From: Ehrlichia sp028752135 | GTDB taxonomy: Bacteria > Pseudomonadota > Alphaproteobacteria > Rickettsiales > Anaplasmataceae | DNA length: 64,000 bases | Assembly (NCBI GenBank): GCA_028752135.1 | Contig: CP082782.1 | Location: forward strand, 1,178,001-1,242,000 | Direction of reading: 5' to 3' | Shown here: positions 1 to 10,204 of the stretch, in pieces | Layout of the letters: the number at the start of each line of letters is the position of its first letter | Position numbering within the stretch: the stretch's first letter is position 1 | Made by a program: the position numbers and the translations under genes | The notes under the pieces: generated by a model | The model's database searches: none | The model's input: the letters and a program-made list of their open reading frames with translations, nothing else | Told to the model about the DNA's origin: nothing

Positions 1-407
1 TCATTAACTCAAATATTGATAAAGAGATAATTACAATTACTTAGCCACTTAAAAACAAAATGATATTATTTTATATTTTGTTATACATTACATAAAAGAG
101 GGTTTGGAATAATATAAAAAAATTCGCAGTGTTTAAATGAAATATATTTCTTTTAAATGTTTATACGCAAAAAACAAGTTAATATTTAAAAAAAACATTA
201 TACTTGTAGATTAATTAGACTTCTTAAAGTAACCAAAATCACCAAAAATCATAAACTCTATAATAATACTAGGGTGTTATAACCAAATATTTAAAATTTA
301 CCAATTTAATAGACTTGAGTTATTAAAAAATAATAATCTATCAAAAACACTTTTAATGTATATACTATTGTATAAAATAAGCTGGTATCAAAATAAATAT
401 AAATTCT
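1..407. other. intergenic, left edge of window
   Basis: AT-rich DNA without a credible gene. Short open frames run in from the left edge and stop within about 45 bases; either could be the tail of a gene outside the window, but nothing supports this. No tRNA or strong hairpin was seen. Confidence 0.5.
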
Positions 408-2180
408 ATGAACACATACAGAACACACTCATGTAATGAATTAAGAAAAGAACATATTAACCAAGAAATAACGTTATCTGGTTGGGTATATAGAAAGAGA
501 GACCATGGGAAAATCATTTTTGTAGATTTACGTGATCATTACGGAATAACACAACTAGTATTCAATGAATCTGATAGTAACATTTTTCAATTAATTACCA
601 ACTTACGACTAGAAAGCGTCATTACAGTCAAAGGCATAGTAAAGGCTAGAGACAGCTCTACTATAAATCATATAATCAGCACTGGCCTCATTGAAGTCAT
701 GGTAAATCATGTCACTGTTGAAACAGAAGCAAATGTGCTACCAATGAACATTACATCAGGACAAGAATATCCAGAAGATATAAGACTTAAATACAGATTC
801 TTAGATTTAAGACGTGATAAAGTAAAAAATAATATTATTTTAAGATCTAAAGTCATTGCAGAACTAAGAAAAAGCATGGAAAATATGGGATTCATTGAAA
901 TACAGACTCCTATATTAACATCATCATCCCCAGAAGGAGCAAGAGACTATTTAGTACCAAGTCGTCTTCATCATGGAAAATTTTATGCTTTACCCCAGGC
1001 ACCACAGTTATTCAAACAGATATTAATGGTCAGCGGGTTTGATAAATATTTTCAAATTGCGCCTTGTTTTAGAGATGAAGATGCAAGAGCAGATCGTTCA
1101 CCTGGAGAATTCTATCAACTAGATATGGAAATGTCCTTTGTAAATCAAGAAGATATATTCAACGTTATTGAACCAGTATTATTAAATGTATTTAGCAAAT
1201 TTTCAAACAAAGTCATCGACAAAGTATTTCCTAGAATATCCTATCATGATGCAATGTTATACTATGGATCAGACAAACCAGATCTACGTAATCCATTAAT
1301 AATTCAAGATGTTACTGAAGTTTTTAGAGATTCGCAATTTAACATATTCAACTCAAACATAAAACAAGGTATGGTAGTTCGTGCAATACCAGCACCTAAG
1401 ACAGCAAACAATCCAAGAAGTTTTTTCGACAGTAAAATTGAATTTGCAAAAACACTAGGAGCACAAGGATTAGGATACATTAGTTTCAATGATGATTTCT
1501 CTGCTAAAGGCCCTATAGCTAAATTTCTTGACGAAGAACGTTTAAATAAAATAAAATCCATTTGTAATTTACAACCTGGAGACAGTGTATTTTTTGCATC
1601 AGAAACAGCAGAAAAGGCTGCTGAATTTGCAGGAGAAATAAGAACAATATTAGGTACAGAACTCAATTTAATTGAAGAAAACACTTTTAAGTTTTGCTGG
1701 GTAGTTGATTTTCCATATTTTAAATATGACAAGAAAGAAAAAAGCATAAGTTTTTTCCACAATCCTTTTTCAATGCCACATGGTGGATTAGAAGCTTTAA
1801 ACAATCAAGATCCATTAAGTATACTTGCATATCAATATGATATAGTTTGCAATGGCATAGAAATTTCCAGTGGAGCTATTCGCAATCACAAGCTTGATAT
1901 TATGTATAAAGCATTTTCTATAGCAGGTTATACTCAAGAAATGGTCGACCAAAAGTTTCATTCTTTAACTCGTGCTTTCAAGTTTGGTGCCCCACCACAT
2001 GGTGGCATTGCTCCAGGAATAGACCGGATAGTAATGTTGCTAGCAGATGTACCAAATATTAGAGAAGTAATTTGCTTCCCACTCAACCAATCTGGGGAAG
2101 ATTTACTTATGGGGTCTCCATCAGAAATAGATAAAGAGCATTTAAAGCTACTATCATTAAATATCACAAAAAAAATTTAA
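408..2180 (+). CDS. aspS: aspartyl-tRNA synthetase (probably non-discriminating)
   Basis: Class II synthetase that charges tRNA-Asp in the cytoplasm. The 590 residues match the bacterial type: N-terminal OB-fold anticodon-binding domain (about 1-110), catalytic core with motif 2 near residues 221-235 (FRDEDARADRSPGEFYQLD), the inserted GAD domain (about 290-410), and motif 3 near 530-545 (GIAPGIDRIVMLL). The segment RKRDHGKIIF places a His at residue 33, the position of the His that marks bacterial AspRS enzymes that also charge tRNA-Asn. In that case Asn-tRNA would be completed by GatCAB amidotransferase; this is inferred, since gat genes are not in the window. The start ATG has only a weak ribosome site, and the gene appears to be transcribed alone. 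Confidence 0.97.
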   Translation: MNTYRTHSCNELRKEHINQEITLSGWVYRKRDHGKIIFVDLRDHYGITQLVFNESDSNIFQLITNLRLESVITVKGIVKARDSSTINHIISTGLIEVMVNHVTVETEANVLPMNITSGQEYPEDIRLKYRFLDLRRDKVKNNIILRSKVIAELRKSMENMGFIEIQTPILTSSSPEGARDYLVPSRLHHGKFYALPQAPQLFKQILMVSGFDKYFQIAPCFRDEDARADRSPGEFYQLDMEMSFVNQEDIFNVIEPVLLNVFSKFSNKVIDKVFPRISYHDAMLYYGSDKPDLRNPLIIQDVTEVFRDSQFNIFNSNIKQGMVVRAIPAPKTANNPRSFFDSKIEFAKTLGAQGLGYISFNDDFSAKGPIAKFLDEERLNKIKSICNLQPGDSVFFASETAEKAAEFAGEIRTILGTELNLIEENTFKFCWVVDFPYFKYDKKEKSISFFHNPFSMPHGGLEALNNQDPLSILAYQYDIVCNGIEISSGAIRNHKLDIMYKAFSIAGYTQEMVDQKFHSLTRAFKFGAPPHGGIAPGIDRIVMLLADVPNIREVICFPLNQSGEDLLMGSPSEIDKEHLKLLSLNITKKI

Positions 2181-2555
2181 TGAACTAGCAAACTCACATA
2201 TTCTTTAAACAACTATTTGATCACATGTCAACACATATACATATGCTATAGGATTAAGAAACAATCTGTCTCCTACCAATAATCCATAGGGTTTACTTGC
2301 AAGTATTATATCAGGATAGGCAAAGAATATTTAAAGCCATTATCTTAATAAACTATTTTAATTTATAAATCACAGGAAAACTTATAAAATGAGGTATAAA
2401 TAAAGATTTTCTACTTTATACAACTAAGCATCTGTATCAGATACAACCTACAATCCTTAAAATAAAGGTTTAAATTAAGTATTGAAAATAATTCTCACTT
2501 TAATAGAATCTTAATACATGTTTCACAAGAATAGTAATTTAAAAAATTCAAGCAG
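2181..2555. other. intergenic
   Basis: 375 bases of AT-rich DNA between aspS and the HAD gene. I see no ORF, tRNA or clear terminator. Confidence 0.5.
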
Positions 2556-3191
2556 ATGATGAAGCAACCAACAGCAGTAATATTTGATTGGTATAATACC
2601 TTAATTGACACTAGTATTAATATTGACTATACAACCTTTAATGAAGTATTAGACAAGATGGGATACAAAGATATAGATCTCAACTCTATTCCAAATGCTA
2701 GAATACATCAATATCTAAATACCTTATTAGGGCAAAGATGGAAAGAAGCTATAACCTTATATGAAAATAGCCTAGAGAAGTCACAAAAACTTGACAATTT
2801 TATGTTAAATGATGGAGCTATAGAACTACTAGATACTTTAAAAGAAAATAATATAACTATGGCAATCGTAAGTAACAAAAACGGCGAAAAGTTAAGATCT
2901 GAAATACACTATAAAAATCTTACACATTATTTCAATTCTATTATTGGATCCGGGGATACATCAACCAACAAACCATCTCCAGAACCAGTATTGGCAGCAT
3001 TAACAAATATCAATGTTCAACCAAGTAAAGAAGTATTTTTTATAGGAGATAGCATATCGGATATACAAAGTGCAACTAAGGCAGGATGTTTACCTATAAA
3101 ATACGGGAATGATACTAATGTGAATAATGTTTTATCTTTTAAAAATTTTGATGAAATTCGTCATTTTATCTGTAAACTAATAACCATATGA
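2556..3191 (+). CDS. HAD-superfamily hydrolase with variant motif I
   Basis: Probable cytoplasmic phosphatase or dehalogenase-type hydrolase of 211 residues. Four HAD motifs are visible: motif I VIFDWYNTLID with nucleophile D11; motif II Ser in AIVSNK (about residue 105); motif III Lys in NKPSPEP (about 139); motif IV FIGDSISDIQSA (about 163-172). Between motifs I and II lies a helical cap of about 80 residues, as in the Gph/PGP branch. Position +2 of motif I, normally the acid/base Asp of phosphatases (DxDxT), is Tyr13, as in haloacid dehalogenases (DxYGT). The substrate is therefore uncertain. The next gene overlaps by four bases (ATGA), so the two are probably translationally coupled. Two tandem ATG codons (2556, 2559) could each serve as start. 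Confidence 0.85.
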   Translation: MMKQPTAVIFDWYNTLIDTSINIDYTTFNEVLDKMGYKDIDLNSIPNARIHQYLNTLLGQRWKEAITLYENSLEKSQKLDNFMLNDGAIELLDTLKENNITMAIVSNKNGEKLRSEIHYKNLTHYFNSIIGSGDTSTNKPSPEPVLAALTNINVQPSKEVFFIGDSISDIQSATKAGCLPIKYGNDTNVNNVLSFKNFDEIRHFICKLITI

Positions 3192-3679
3192 ATACAAATG
3201 AAGTTAAAATTGCATCAATACTAAGAAGAGTATTAGCAAGTATTATTGATCATGCAATTATATCATTATTTTATTACCCAATTGTATTATTATTCAGTGA
3301 AACAACAGCTATACTTTTTAGTATCAACATAGCAATTAGTTGCTATTATTATACATATTTTTTATCTAGTAAAAATCAAGCATCAATTGGCCAAAAGATA
3401 TTCAATATTTACACTATACGTTGTGATCACAAAAAAATTGATAGGTTATTAGCATTTGATAGAACTTTATCAGAATTTCTTTGTCCTACTATTTTCATGC
3501 TAAGCATAGAGATTATTAACACAAATCTTGAGAACAGTCTCATAACAAACATGACATTTTTGATTACTATATTTACGCTGATACTATCAGTTTATTGGTA
3601 TTTAATTGCCCTATTTTCAGACAAAAACCAAACTTTACATGATATTATATTCAACACTATCGTAATAGAAAATGAATAA
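3188..3679 (+). CDS. RDD family membrane protein
   Basis: Small integral membrane protein of 163 residues. It opens with the RDD-family pattern: an Arg-rich amphipathic lead (ILRRVLASIIDHAI, with R and D at the diagnostic places), followed by a hydrophobic pair of helices (about 20-60), a polar stretch with GQKIFNIYTIR, and two further hydrophobic helices (about 100-150). The family has no single known function; some members act in Na+/H+ exchange. The ATGA overlap with the upstream HAD gene indicates one operon. The ending FSDKNQTLHDIIFNT matches the usual RDD C-terminus, where a D-R-x-x-H-D motif is common. Confidence 0.8.
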   Translation: MNTNEVKIASILRRVLASIIDHAIISLFYYPIVLLFSETTAILFSINIAISCYYYTYFLSSKNQASIGQKIFNIYTIRCDHKKIDRLLAFDRTLSEFLCPTIFMLSIEIINTNLENSLITNMTFLITIFTLILSVYWYLIALFSDKNQTLHDIIFNTIVIENE

Positions 3680-3952
3680 TTCTTCTTTTATATCAGCCCA
3701 TCAGTTACTAAAATAAAAACATTTTTCTATAATAATGATATTTATCAAATGTAGTTCTTTATTATATACGTTTTCTGATATATCAAAGACATAATATGTT
3801 TAATTTCACACATTATTTTTTTCTTATACTCCTAAAGCAATTAATATTTTACAATAGTTGCACTATAGATAATTAGGTTTTATAGTATATTTGCGTTGGT
3901 AGTATAAATGACTATTATAGCATAAAAAACAAATCTTTCTGGTTCTCTATAT

Positions 3953-6583
3953 ATGAGTGAAAAATTAATATATTACTTTAGCAAAAACAAGTGTGACGGC
4001 AATTTAAAATTAAGCAATATCCTAGGTAGCAAAGGTGCAAATCTAGCAGAAATGAGTAATATTGGAATAGATGTTCCTCCTGGGTTTACAGTGTCAACAT
4101 CTGTATGCAACTATCACTATAAAAACAATAAGTTACCTGATGAAATATTTGGTTTAGTAGAAGAAGCTCTTGAATTTTTAAACAATGAAGTGAACTTAAA
4201 ATTTGGCGATAATGATAATCCATTATTACTTTCAGTAAGATCAGGAAGTGTAAATTCCATGCCAGGAATGCTAGATACAATATTAAATGTTGGATTAAAC
4301 GATACAACAGTTTTAGGATTAGCAAAAAAAAGTGGAGAATTTTTCGCTTATGATAGTTATCGTAGACTTATTCAAATGTATGGACATACTGTACTACAAA
4401 TAGAAAATAGCTTATTTGAAGAAGCAATATACAAAAAAAAAGAAACTAATATTTCAATAAATGATCAAATATCTGATCCTAATACATTAAAAAAGCTAAT
4501 AGTTGAATTTAAAAAAATAATTAATGTTCATACTAATCAAGATTTTCCTCAAGATGTTCACACACAATTATACAACTCAATAGATGCAGTTTTTAGATCA
4601 TGGATGAATAAACGTGCAGTTACGTACAGAAAAATACATAATATATCAAATAATTTAGGAACTGCTGTTAATGTACAGTCTATGGTATTTGGCAACATGA
4701 GTCAAAATTCTGCTACAGGAGTAGTATTCACACGTAATCCATCAACAGGGGAAAAAGAAATTTTTGGAGAATTTTTAATAAATGCACAAGGTGAAGATGT
4801 AGTATCAGGAAGTCATAGTCCATTACCATTACACAAAATGAAAGAATTAATGCCACAACCTTATAACAAACTAGAACAAGTATGTAAAAAATTAGAGCTA
4901 CATTATCAAGATATGCAAGATATAGAATTCACAATAGAAAATGGGAAGTTGTGGATTCTACAAGCTAGGCCAGGAAAGCGTAGTATTCAAGCTTCTGTAA
5001 AGATAACTGTAGATATGGTAAAAGAAAAATTAATTTCAAAAGAAGAAGCTATCTTAAGAATAGATCACAAATCTTTTAGTAAACTATTCCACCCAATTCT
5101 CGAGAATAATACAAATATTAACATAATTGCACGAGGGTTACCAGCATCTCCAGGTGCAGCAACTGGATATGTAGTATTTACACCTAATGATGCAGAACAA
5201 TTCAAAAAAGATGGAAAAAACGCTATATTAATACGTCAAGAAACTAATCCAGAAGATATAAATGGCATGAATAGTTCTGTAGGAATTATAACTCTAAGAG
5301 GAGGCATGACTTCACATGCAGCAGTAGTAGCAAGGGGAATGGGTAAACCATGCATTTGTAGTACCAATGGAATATTTATAGATAAAAGTGAACAATTTTT
5401 CTATACAAATACAGGGATCAAAGTATACAAAGGTGACAGTATTACAATAAATGGTTGCAATGGTGAGGTAATTCTAGGAACTATAAAGACAGTCATACCC
5501 AAACTAGATGAAAGTTTCTATAATTTAATGCAGTGGGTAGATGAAACCAGAGTACTAAAAGTCATGGCAAATGCTGACACACCTGAAGATGCTGATATAG
5601 CCATGAATTTCCAAGCCGACGGAATAGGATTATGTCGTACAGAACATATGTTCTTCTCTGACAAGAGAATAAGTATTGTACAGGAAATGATTGTAGCAGA
5701 AAACAGAGAAGAAAGAACAACAGCATTAGAAAAACTCGAAGTTATGCAAAAAGAAGACTTCAAAAAAATATTCAAATCTACACTTAATAAACAAGTAACA
5801 ATAAGATTACTTGATCCCCCATTACATGAGTTCTTACCAGACAATGATGAAGCCATACGTGAAATATCAGTAAGAACTGGTAAGTCTTTAGAAAAATTAA
5901 AAAATAAGATTCTTTACCTATCAGAAAAAAATCCAATGCTAGGGCATCGTGGATGTCGGCTTGCAATATCATATCCTGAAATATATGAGATGCAAGTTAG
6001 AGCAATTTTTCTTGCAGTCAAAGAGTTACAAGAAGAAACAAATATAAACGGAATAATACCAGAAATAATGATACCTTTAATTATGACTGAGAAAGAACTT
6101 ATTATAATCAAAGAACTAATTGACAATGCAGCAAAACAATTTGACAATCCTCAATATTTAATCGGAACAATGATAGAATTACCAAAAGCAGCATTAATTG
6201 CTGATAAAATCGCAAAACATGTTCAATTTTTTAGTTTTGGAACAAACGATCTTACTCAAACCACGCTAGGAGTATCTAGAGATGATTCTGCAAATTTTAT
6301 AGGGACATATAAAGATCTAGAAATAATAAACCATGATCCTTTTGAAGTTTTAGATACAGAAGGGGTAGGACAGCTCATATCAATTGCCATAGATTTAGGT
6401 AAACTATCTTCTCCAGACATTAAAATCGGAGTATGCGGAGAGCATGGAGGGAATTTTGAGTCGATACAGTTTTTTTCTAAATTAAACCTAAATTACATTT
6501 CATGTTCTCCATATAGAATTCCAATTGCAAGGCTAATAGCTGCTCAATGTGCTATTATTAACAAAAACAAATCTTCTAATTAA
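3953..6583 (+). CDS. ppdK: pyruvate, phosphate dikinase
   Basis: Interconverts pyruvate + ATP + Pi and phosphoenolpyruvate + AMP + PPi. The 876 residues have the full three-part layout: N-terminal ATP-grasp domain (about 1-350; KGANLAEM, SVRSG and LQARPGKR are visible), central phosphohistidine domain with GGMTSHAAVVARG (active His near 455), and C-terminal PEP/pyruvate-binding barrel (about 520-870; GLCRTEHMF, MIELPKAAL, CGEHGG with the catalytic Cys near 827). Ehrlichiae lack full glycolysis, so the enzyme is expected to feed gluconeogenesis. The gene keeps its frame through a run of nine A (4432-4441), a useful contrast to the broken homopolymers elsewhere in the window. It is a single gene with large gaps on both sides. 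Confidence 0.97.
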   Translation: MSEKLIYYFSKNKCDGNLKLSNILGSKGANLAEMSNIGIDVPPGFTVSTSVCNYHYKNNKLPDEIFGLVEEALEFLNNEVNLKFGDNDNPLLLSVRSGSVNSMPGMLDTILNVGLNDTTVLGLAKKSGEFFAYDSYRRLIQMYGHTVLQIENSLFEEAIYKKKETNISINDQISDPNTLKKLIVEFKKIINVHTNQDFPQDVHTQLYNSIDAVFRSWMNKRAVTYRKIHNISNNLGTAVNVQSMVFGNMSQNSATGVVFTRNPSTGEKEIFGEFLINAQGEDVVSGSHSPLPLHKMKELMPQPYNKLEQVCKKLELHYQDMQDIEFTIENGKLWILQARPGKRSIQASVKITVDMVKEKLISKEEAILRIDHKSFSKLFHPILENNTNINIIARGLPASPGAATGYVVFTPNDAEQFKKDGKNAILIRQETNPEDINGMNSSVGIITLRGGMTSHAAVVARGMGKPCICSTNGIFIDKSEQFFYTNTGIKVYKGDSITINGCNGEVILGTIKTVIPKLDESFYNLMQWVDETRVLKVMANADTPEDADIAMNFQADGIGLCRTEHMFFSDKRISIVQEMIVAENREERTTALEKLEVMQKEDFKKIFKSTLNKQVTIRLLDPPLHEFLPDNDEAIREISVRTGKSLEKLKNKILYLSEKNPMLGHRGCRLAISYPEIYEMQVRAIFLAVKELQEETNINGIIPEIMIPLIMTEKELIIIKELIDNAAKQFDNPQYLIGTMIELPKAALIADKIAKHVQFFSFGTNDLTQTTLGVSRDDSANFIGTYKDLEIINHDPFEVLDTEGVGQLISIAIDLGKLSSPDIKIGVCGEHGGNFESIQFFSKLNLNYISCSPYRIPIARLIAAQCAIINKNKSSN

Positions 6584-7569
6584 TTTCTTAAGTAGTCATA
6601 GTATTTTTTTAGCTACTTATTTTATAAACATAACACAAAAAATTACATTTAAAATTATATATGACAATCAGAGTAGAAATTAATCAAAATACATAACATT
6701 AAATACTATAAAACTCTATTATCAAATCTACTGTTATTTACAATAACACACAGCACATATTGAAAAAAACCAGATTAAGCTTTTCTTACATTTACTTCAA
6801 TAAAACATTCTATATTTTCATTGACAGGATAATTAAGATGAACCATATAAGCCACTACAACTCAAGTACAAAGATAAATGAAAGCAACATTAGACGCAGT
6901 AGTCAATTTTATTAATCTAACAATTATTGATTTTAATATAGCAGAAACTACATTTCTTCTACATAACAATTTATAGATTCAATATAAAAATATAGCACAT
7001 TTACAAACATAAGACACACCGTGCTAAAAATCTTATTACTAAACATAACTATCTAATTATTATGTCAAATAAAACCATATCAATTTAATACAAGAAATAA
7101 TTACATACACCTCATTTAGTACAACATAATAAACATCCACAAACTTATTATAAACATAATGATTTATCTACTAAGGTATTAAAGTACTTATAGAAATTAT
7201 ATGAGCTTCAAGTAATTAAATAATATAGATAGGCTAAATTTATAAAAAGCTAGCATTTACCCAATTTCAATCAAATGCTAGTAAAGACTATATCAATGTT
7301 AGAGCATAGCACAACTATATTAAGTGACTATAATACTTAAGAAAATCATACTTACATAAATCGTGATAATAAGCTTTTTACTATAACACAAAAATTGCAA
7401 TTATTCTCACAAAAAACAAACACATATAAGATCAAACAATACGAAACTTCTGAATAAATTACCCACGTATTAAGATTAAAATTACTTATATATATTATAA
7501 AACAATTACTATAAATACTATAAAATTTCTGATATATAATTTATGAACTGTAGTATTTTAGTTTTAACA
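6584..7569. other. long intergenic region
   Basis: About 1 kb between ppdK and the lipase-like gene. Apart from the possible hairpin just after ppdK, I see no ORF with protein-like composition, no tRNA and no recognisable gene remnant. Gaps of this size are typical of Ehrlichia. Confidence 0.5.
6589..6624 (+). terminator. possible weak terminator after ppdK
   Basis: A 7-bp inverted repeat (taagtag at 6589-6595, ctactta at 6613-6619) with a 17-base loop, followed by a short T run. It begins six bases after the ppdK stop. The stem is AT-rich, so this is tentative. Confidence 0.3.
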
Positions 7570-7603
7570 TAAATATTAGTTTATTATAATAAACTAATAT
7601 TTA
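7570..7603. promoter_or_regulatory. perfect 34-bp palindrome upstream of hydrolase gene
   Basis: The segment equals its own reverse complement over all 34 bases (half-site taaatattagtttatta). It ends 19 bases before the start codon at 7623, just ahead of the likely ribosome site (aaagg, 7612-7616). On DNA it could be an operator for a dimeric repressor; on RNA it would fold into a long hairpin next to the ribosome site. No T run follows, so it is unlikely to be a simple terminator. Confidence 0.6.
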
Positions 7604-7622
7604 CTTTTATCAAAGGTACCCG

Positions 7623-8315
7623 ATGATGTGTATAGCAGATAAAATTATTCTACCATCTATTCCAGCAATAGGGAAAGGCAAAGGTTATAGTAGAGATGGT
7701 ATTGCAATTCCTAGGAATTCAAAAGAAATTTTAAAACACAAAATTACTCCAGGAACTAATCCTTTAGTAATATTCATTGGAGGAGCATTAGATGATATAA
7801 CGAGAATTGTTTTACGCTTATATGCCAAGTATTACACAGAAAATCATAATCATCAAGACATAGCTTACGCAACTTGGGGATCATCAGCAATTATTCCTAT
7901 AGTAGATGCATGGTATGGAGCACAACAAAAGATTTGTCTTGTAGGACACAGCTGGGGAGGAAATACTGAATATGTAGTAACAAAAAAGCTTGAAACAACC
8001 ATCATAGACTTAATGTGCACTATTGATCCTGTATCACGTGCAGGAGTAGGAGGAAAATTACCCAAACCTTATAATCTAAAAAGGTGGTATAACGTTGCAA
8101 TAGATTATAAAAAAGCAAAATTTTCTTTAAATAATCTAATTGCCCAACTAGGTGGACCATGGTTTTATTGCGACCATGCAGATGATAATTTTATAGTAGA
8201 CACAGTAGAAATCAATGGACATCTAGTTTCAGCGGATCATGCAATGGCAAAAGAATTTTTTTATATATATCTCAATGAATTTGTAAAAAATTTTGCTAAT
8301 AGTAGTAAAACATGA
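7623..8315 (+). CDS. alpha/beta hydrolase (lipase-like), substrate unknown
   Basis: Protein of 230 residues with alpha/beta-hydrolase features: a hydrophobic strand LVIFIGGALDD (about 48-58) in the oxyanion-hole position, the nucleophile elbow GHSWGG (Ser about 110), an acidic residue in TIDPVS (about 135), and a C-terminal His in SADHAMA (about 206), in the order of a Ser-Asp-His triad. There is no signal peptide, so it probably acts in the cytoplasm, unless secreted by a non-Sec route. Start is the first of two tandem ATGs, with aaagg 6 bases upstream. It stands alone behind the 34-bp palindrome, which may control it. Function beyond hydrolase cannot be named. Confidence 0.75.
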   Translation: MMCIADKIILPSIPAIGKGKGYSRDGIAIPRNSKEILKHKITPGTNPLVIFIGGALDDITRIVLRLYAKYYTENHNHQDIAYATWGSSAIIPIVDAWYGAQQKICLVGHSWGGNTEYVVTKKLETTIIDLMCTIDPVSRAGVGGKLPKPYNLKRWYNVAIDYKKAKFSLNNLIAQLGGPWFYCDHADDNFIVDTVEINGHLVSADHAMAKEFFYIYLNEFVKNFANSSKT

Positions 8316-8685
8316 TAGTCAATAGCTATAACATTTTACATACTGCTATAGAAATATAGATAAATTAATTACATATAAAACCTTCAATAAAGCTGTAAAA
8401 TTACACAAAAATTTTATATCCATATATTATTAATTCGATCCTTTTAATGTGGAAAAACATAACTTTAAATATATTTTCTATAAAATTGAAAAAAAACGCT
8501 ATATACTAGTCCCTCCTCCTTATTATTCTACTCAGACAAATATTGTAAACAATCATTCATAATAATTTCTGCATTTGAATTCTTGTGTAGATCTATATTT
8601 TCTACTATAAGTTCAAATTATATAGGTACTTAACTACACATTAAGTAATTAAGGTGCTTTACTTTAAAAAGCTTTATTGCTATCT
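8316..8685. other. intergenic
   Basis: AT-rich gap of about 370 bases between the hydrolase and the MrpD-like gene. It has a pyrimidine-rich patch (ccctcctcct near 8511) but no recognisable gene or hairpin. Confidence 0.5.
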
Positions 8686-10204
8686 ATGTATAATGTGTCA
8701 ATATGGTATAATAAAGAGTCTATGCACTTTTTTAAAAATTTAATGCCAGATTTTTCTTTAATCTGTATAGTTTTACTTCCCTTTATATCTGCTACATTAA
8801 TATTATTACTGAAAAAAATAAAATACTCACAAGAAATAATTAGTATAACTTCCTCATGCACATTATTTTACTTAATTCTTAAAGTATACAAATTTTATAT
8901 AAACTCTACTAATGCACCACTATCCATAAAATTATGCGAATTCATCTATCCACAAATACAAATCACATTTACAGTCGAAATAATAAGCATGATATTTAGC
9001 TTGTTAGCTTCATTCTTATGGATAATAACTACGATCTATAGCATCAGCTATATGAAAAATAACGATAAAGACAACGATAAACAATCTATATTTTATGCAT
9101 GCTTTGCAATAAGTATTGGATGTACAATGGGAATAGCATTTTCAGGAAATTTATTAACATTGTTTATCTTCTATGAGTTATTAACTATTAGCACATATCC
9201 TCTCATTACGTACTACATAAATCGTCAATCACAGATTTCTGGTAGGTATTATATGGGAATACTATTAGGAACTTCAATGTTATTATTCCTACCAGCAATT
9301 CTAATAATATACAACATCAGTGGCACATTAGATTTTACAATAAATGGTATACTCCCAGCAAATATTTCTAATTATCTACTGATAACATTGTTATTTTTAT
9401 TTATTTATGGCATTGGAAAAGCTGCATTATTACCCATACATTTATGGCTACCACAAGCAATGGTGGCTCCTACCCCAGTTAGTGCATTATTACATGCTGT
9501 AGCAGTTGTAAAATCTGGAGTTTTCACTATAATAAAGATCTTATTGTACATAATAGGACTAGAAAAGCTTCATACATTAGTTCAAACACATCATAATATA
9601 CTGATGTACATTTCAGAAATTACAATCATATTAGCATCTTTAATAGCAATAAAACAGACGAACTTAAAGAAACTACTTGCATATTCAACAATTTCACAAC
9701 TTTCATATATAATTATGGCTGCATCATTATACACAGAATCTGCAATTAAAGCCTCTATATTTCAAATGATATCTCATGCTTTTGCAAAAATTACATTATT
9801 TTTTACTGCAGGAGCAATATACACCAAAACAGGTAAAAAATACATACATGAACTTCAAGGCATTGGTAAATCCATGCCTATTACTATGCTTGCATTCAGT
9901 ATTGGAGCCATCACTATGATAGGTATTCCCCCTGCTCCAACATTTTGGGGAAAATTTTTCATTATTTTAGAAGCATTAAGTCAGCATAATTTTTCTGTAG
10001 TATTAGTTTTAATATTAAGTACTGTACTAAATACAATGTATTTTTTTCCCTATTATATATAACGCATTTTTTACACCTTGCAATTCTAAATATGCAGAAG
10101 CTCCTGTACTAATGCTTATAGCTATAACTATAACATCAACATGCACATTACTGTTATTCTTTATTCCAAATATACTTCCTAATATTATTGGTTCTTTAAA
10201 ATAA
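8686..10204 (+). pseudogene. MrpD/NuoM-like proton-translocating antiporter subunit, frame broken in a T run
   Basis: Polytopic membrane protein of the Nuo L/M/N - Mrp A/D family. Typical blocks are visible: LLTLFIFYELLTIS with the membrane Glu, GKAALLPIHLWLPQAMVAPTPVSALLHAVAVVKSG, and LLAYSTISQLSYIIMA. It resembles MrpD of Na+/H+ antiporters more than respiratory NuoM, and no nuo genes adjoin it. The open frame stops at 10062, but the next frame continues at once with FFPIIYNAFF and EAPVLM, the expected C-terminus, to a stop at 10202-10204. Removing one T from the seven at 10041-10047 gives one protein of 505 residues, a normal family length. The start is uncertain: ATG 8686, 8722 or 8743, the last beginning MPDFSLICIVLLPF at the first helix. 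It is either a pseudogene, a sequencing error, or a slippage-read gene. Confidence 0.8.
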
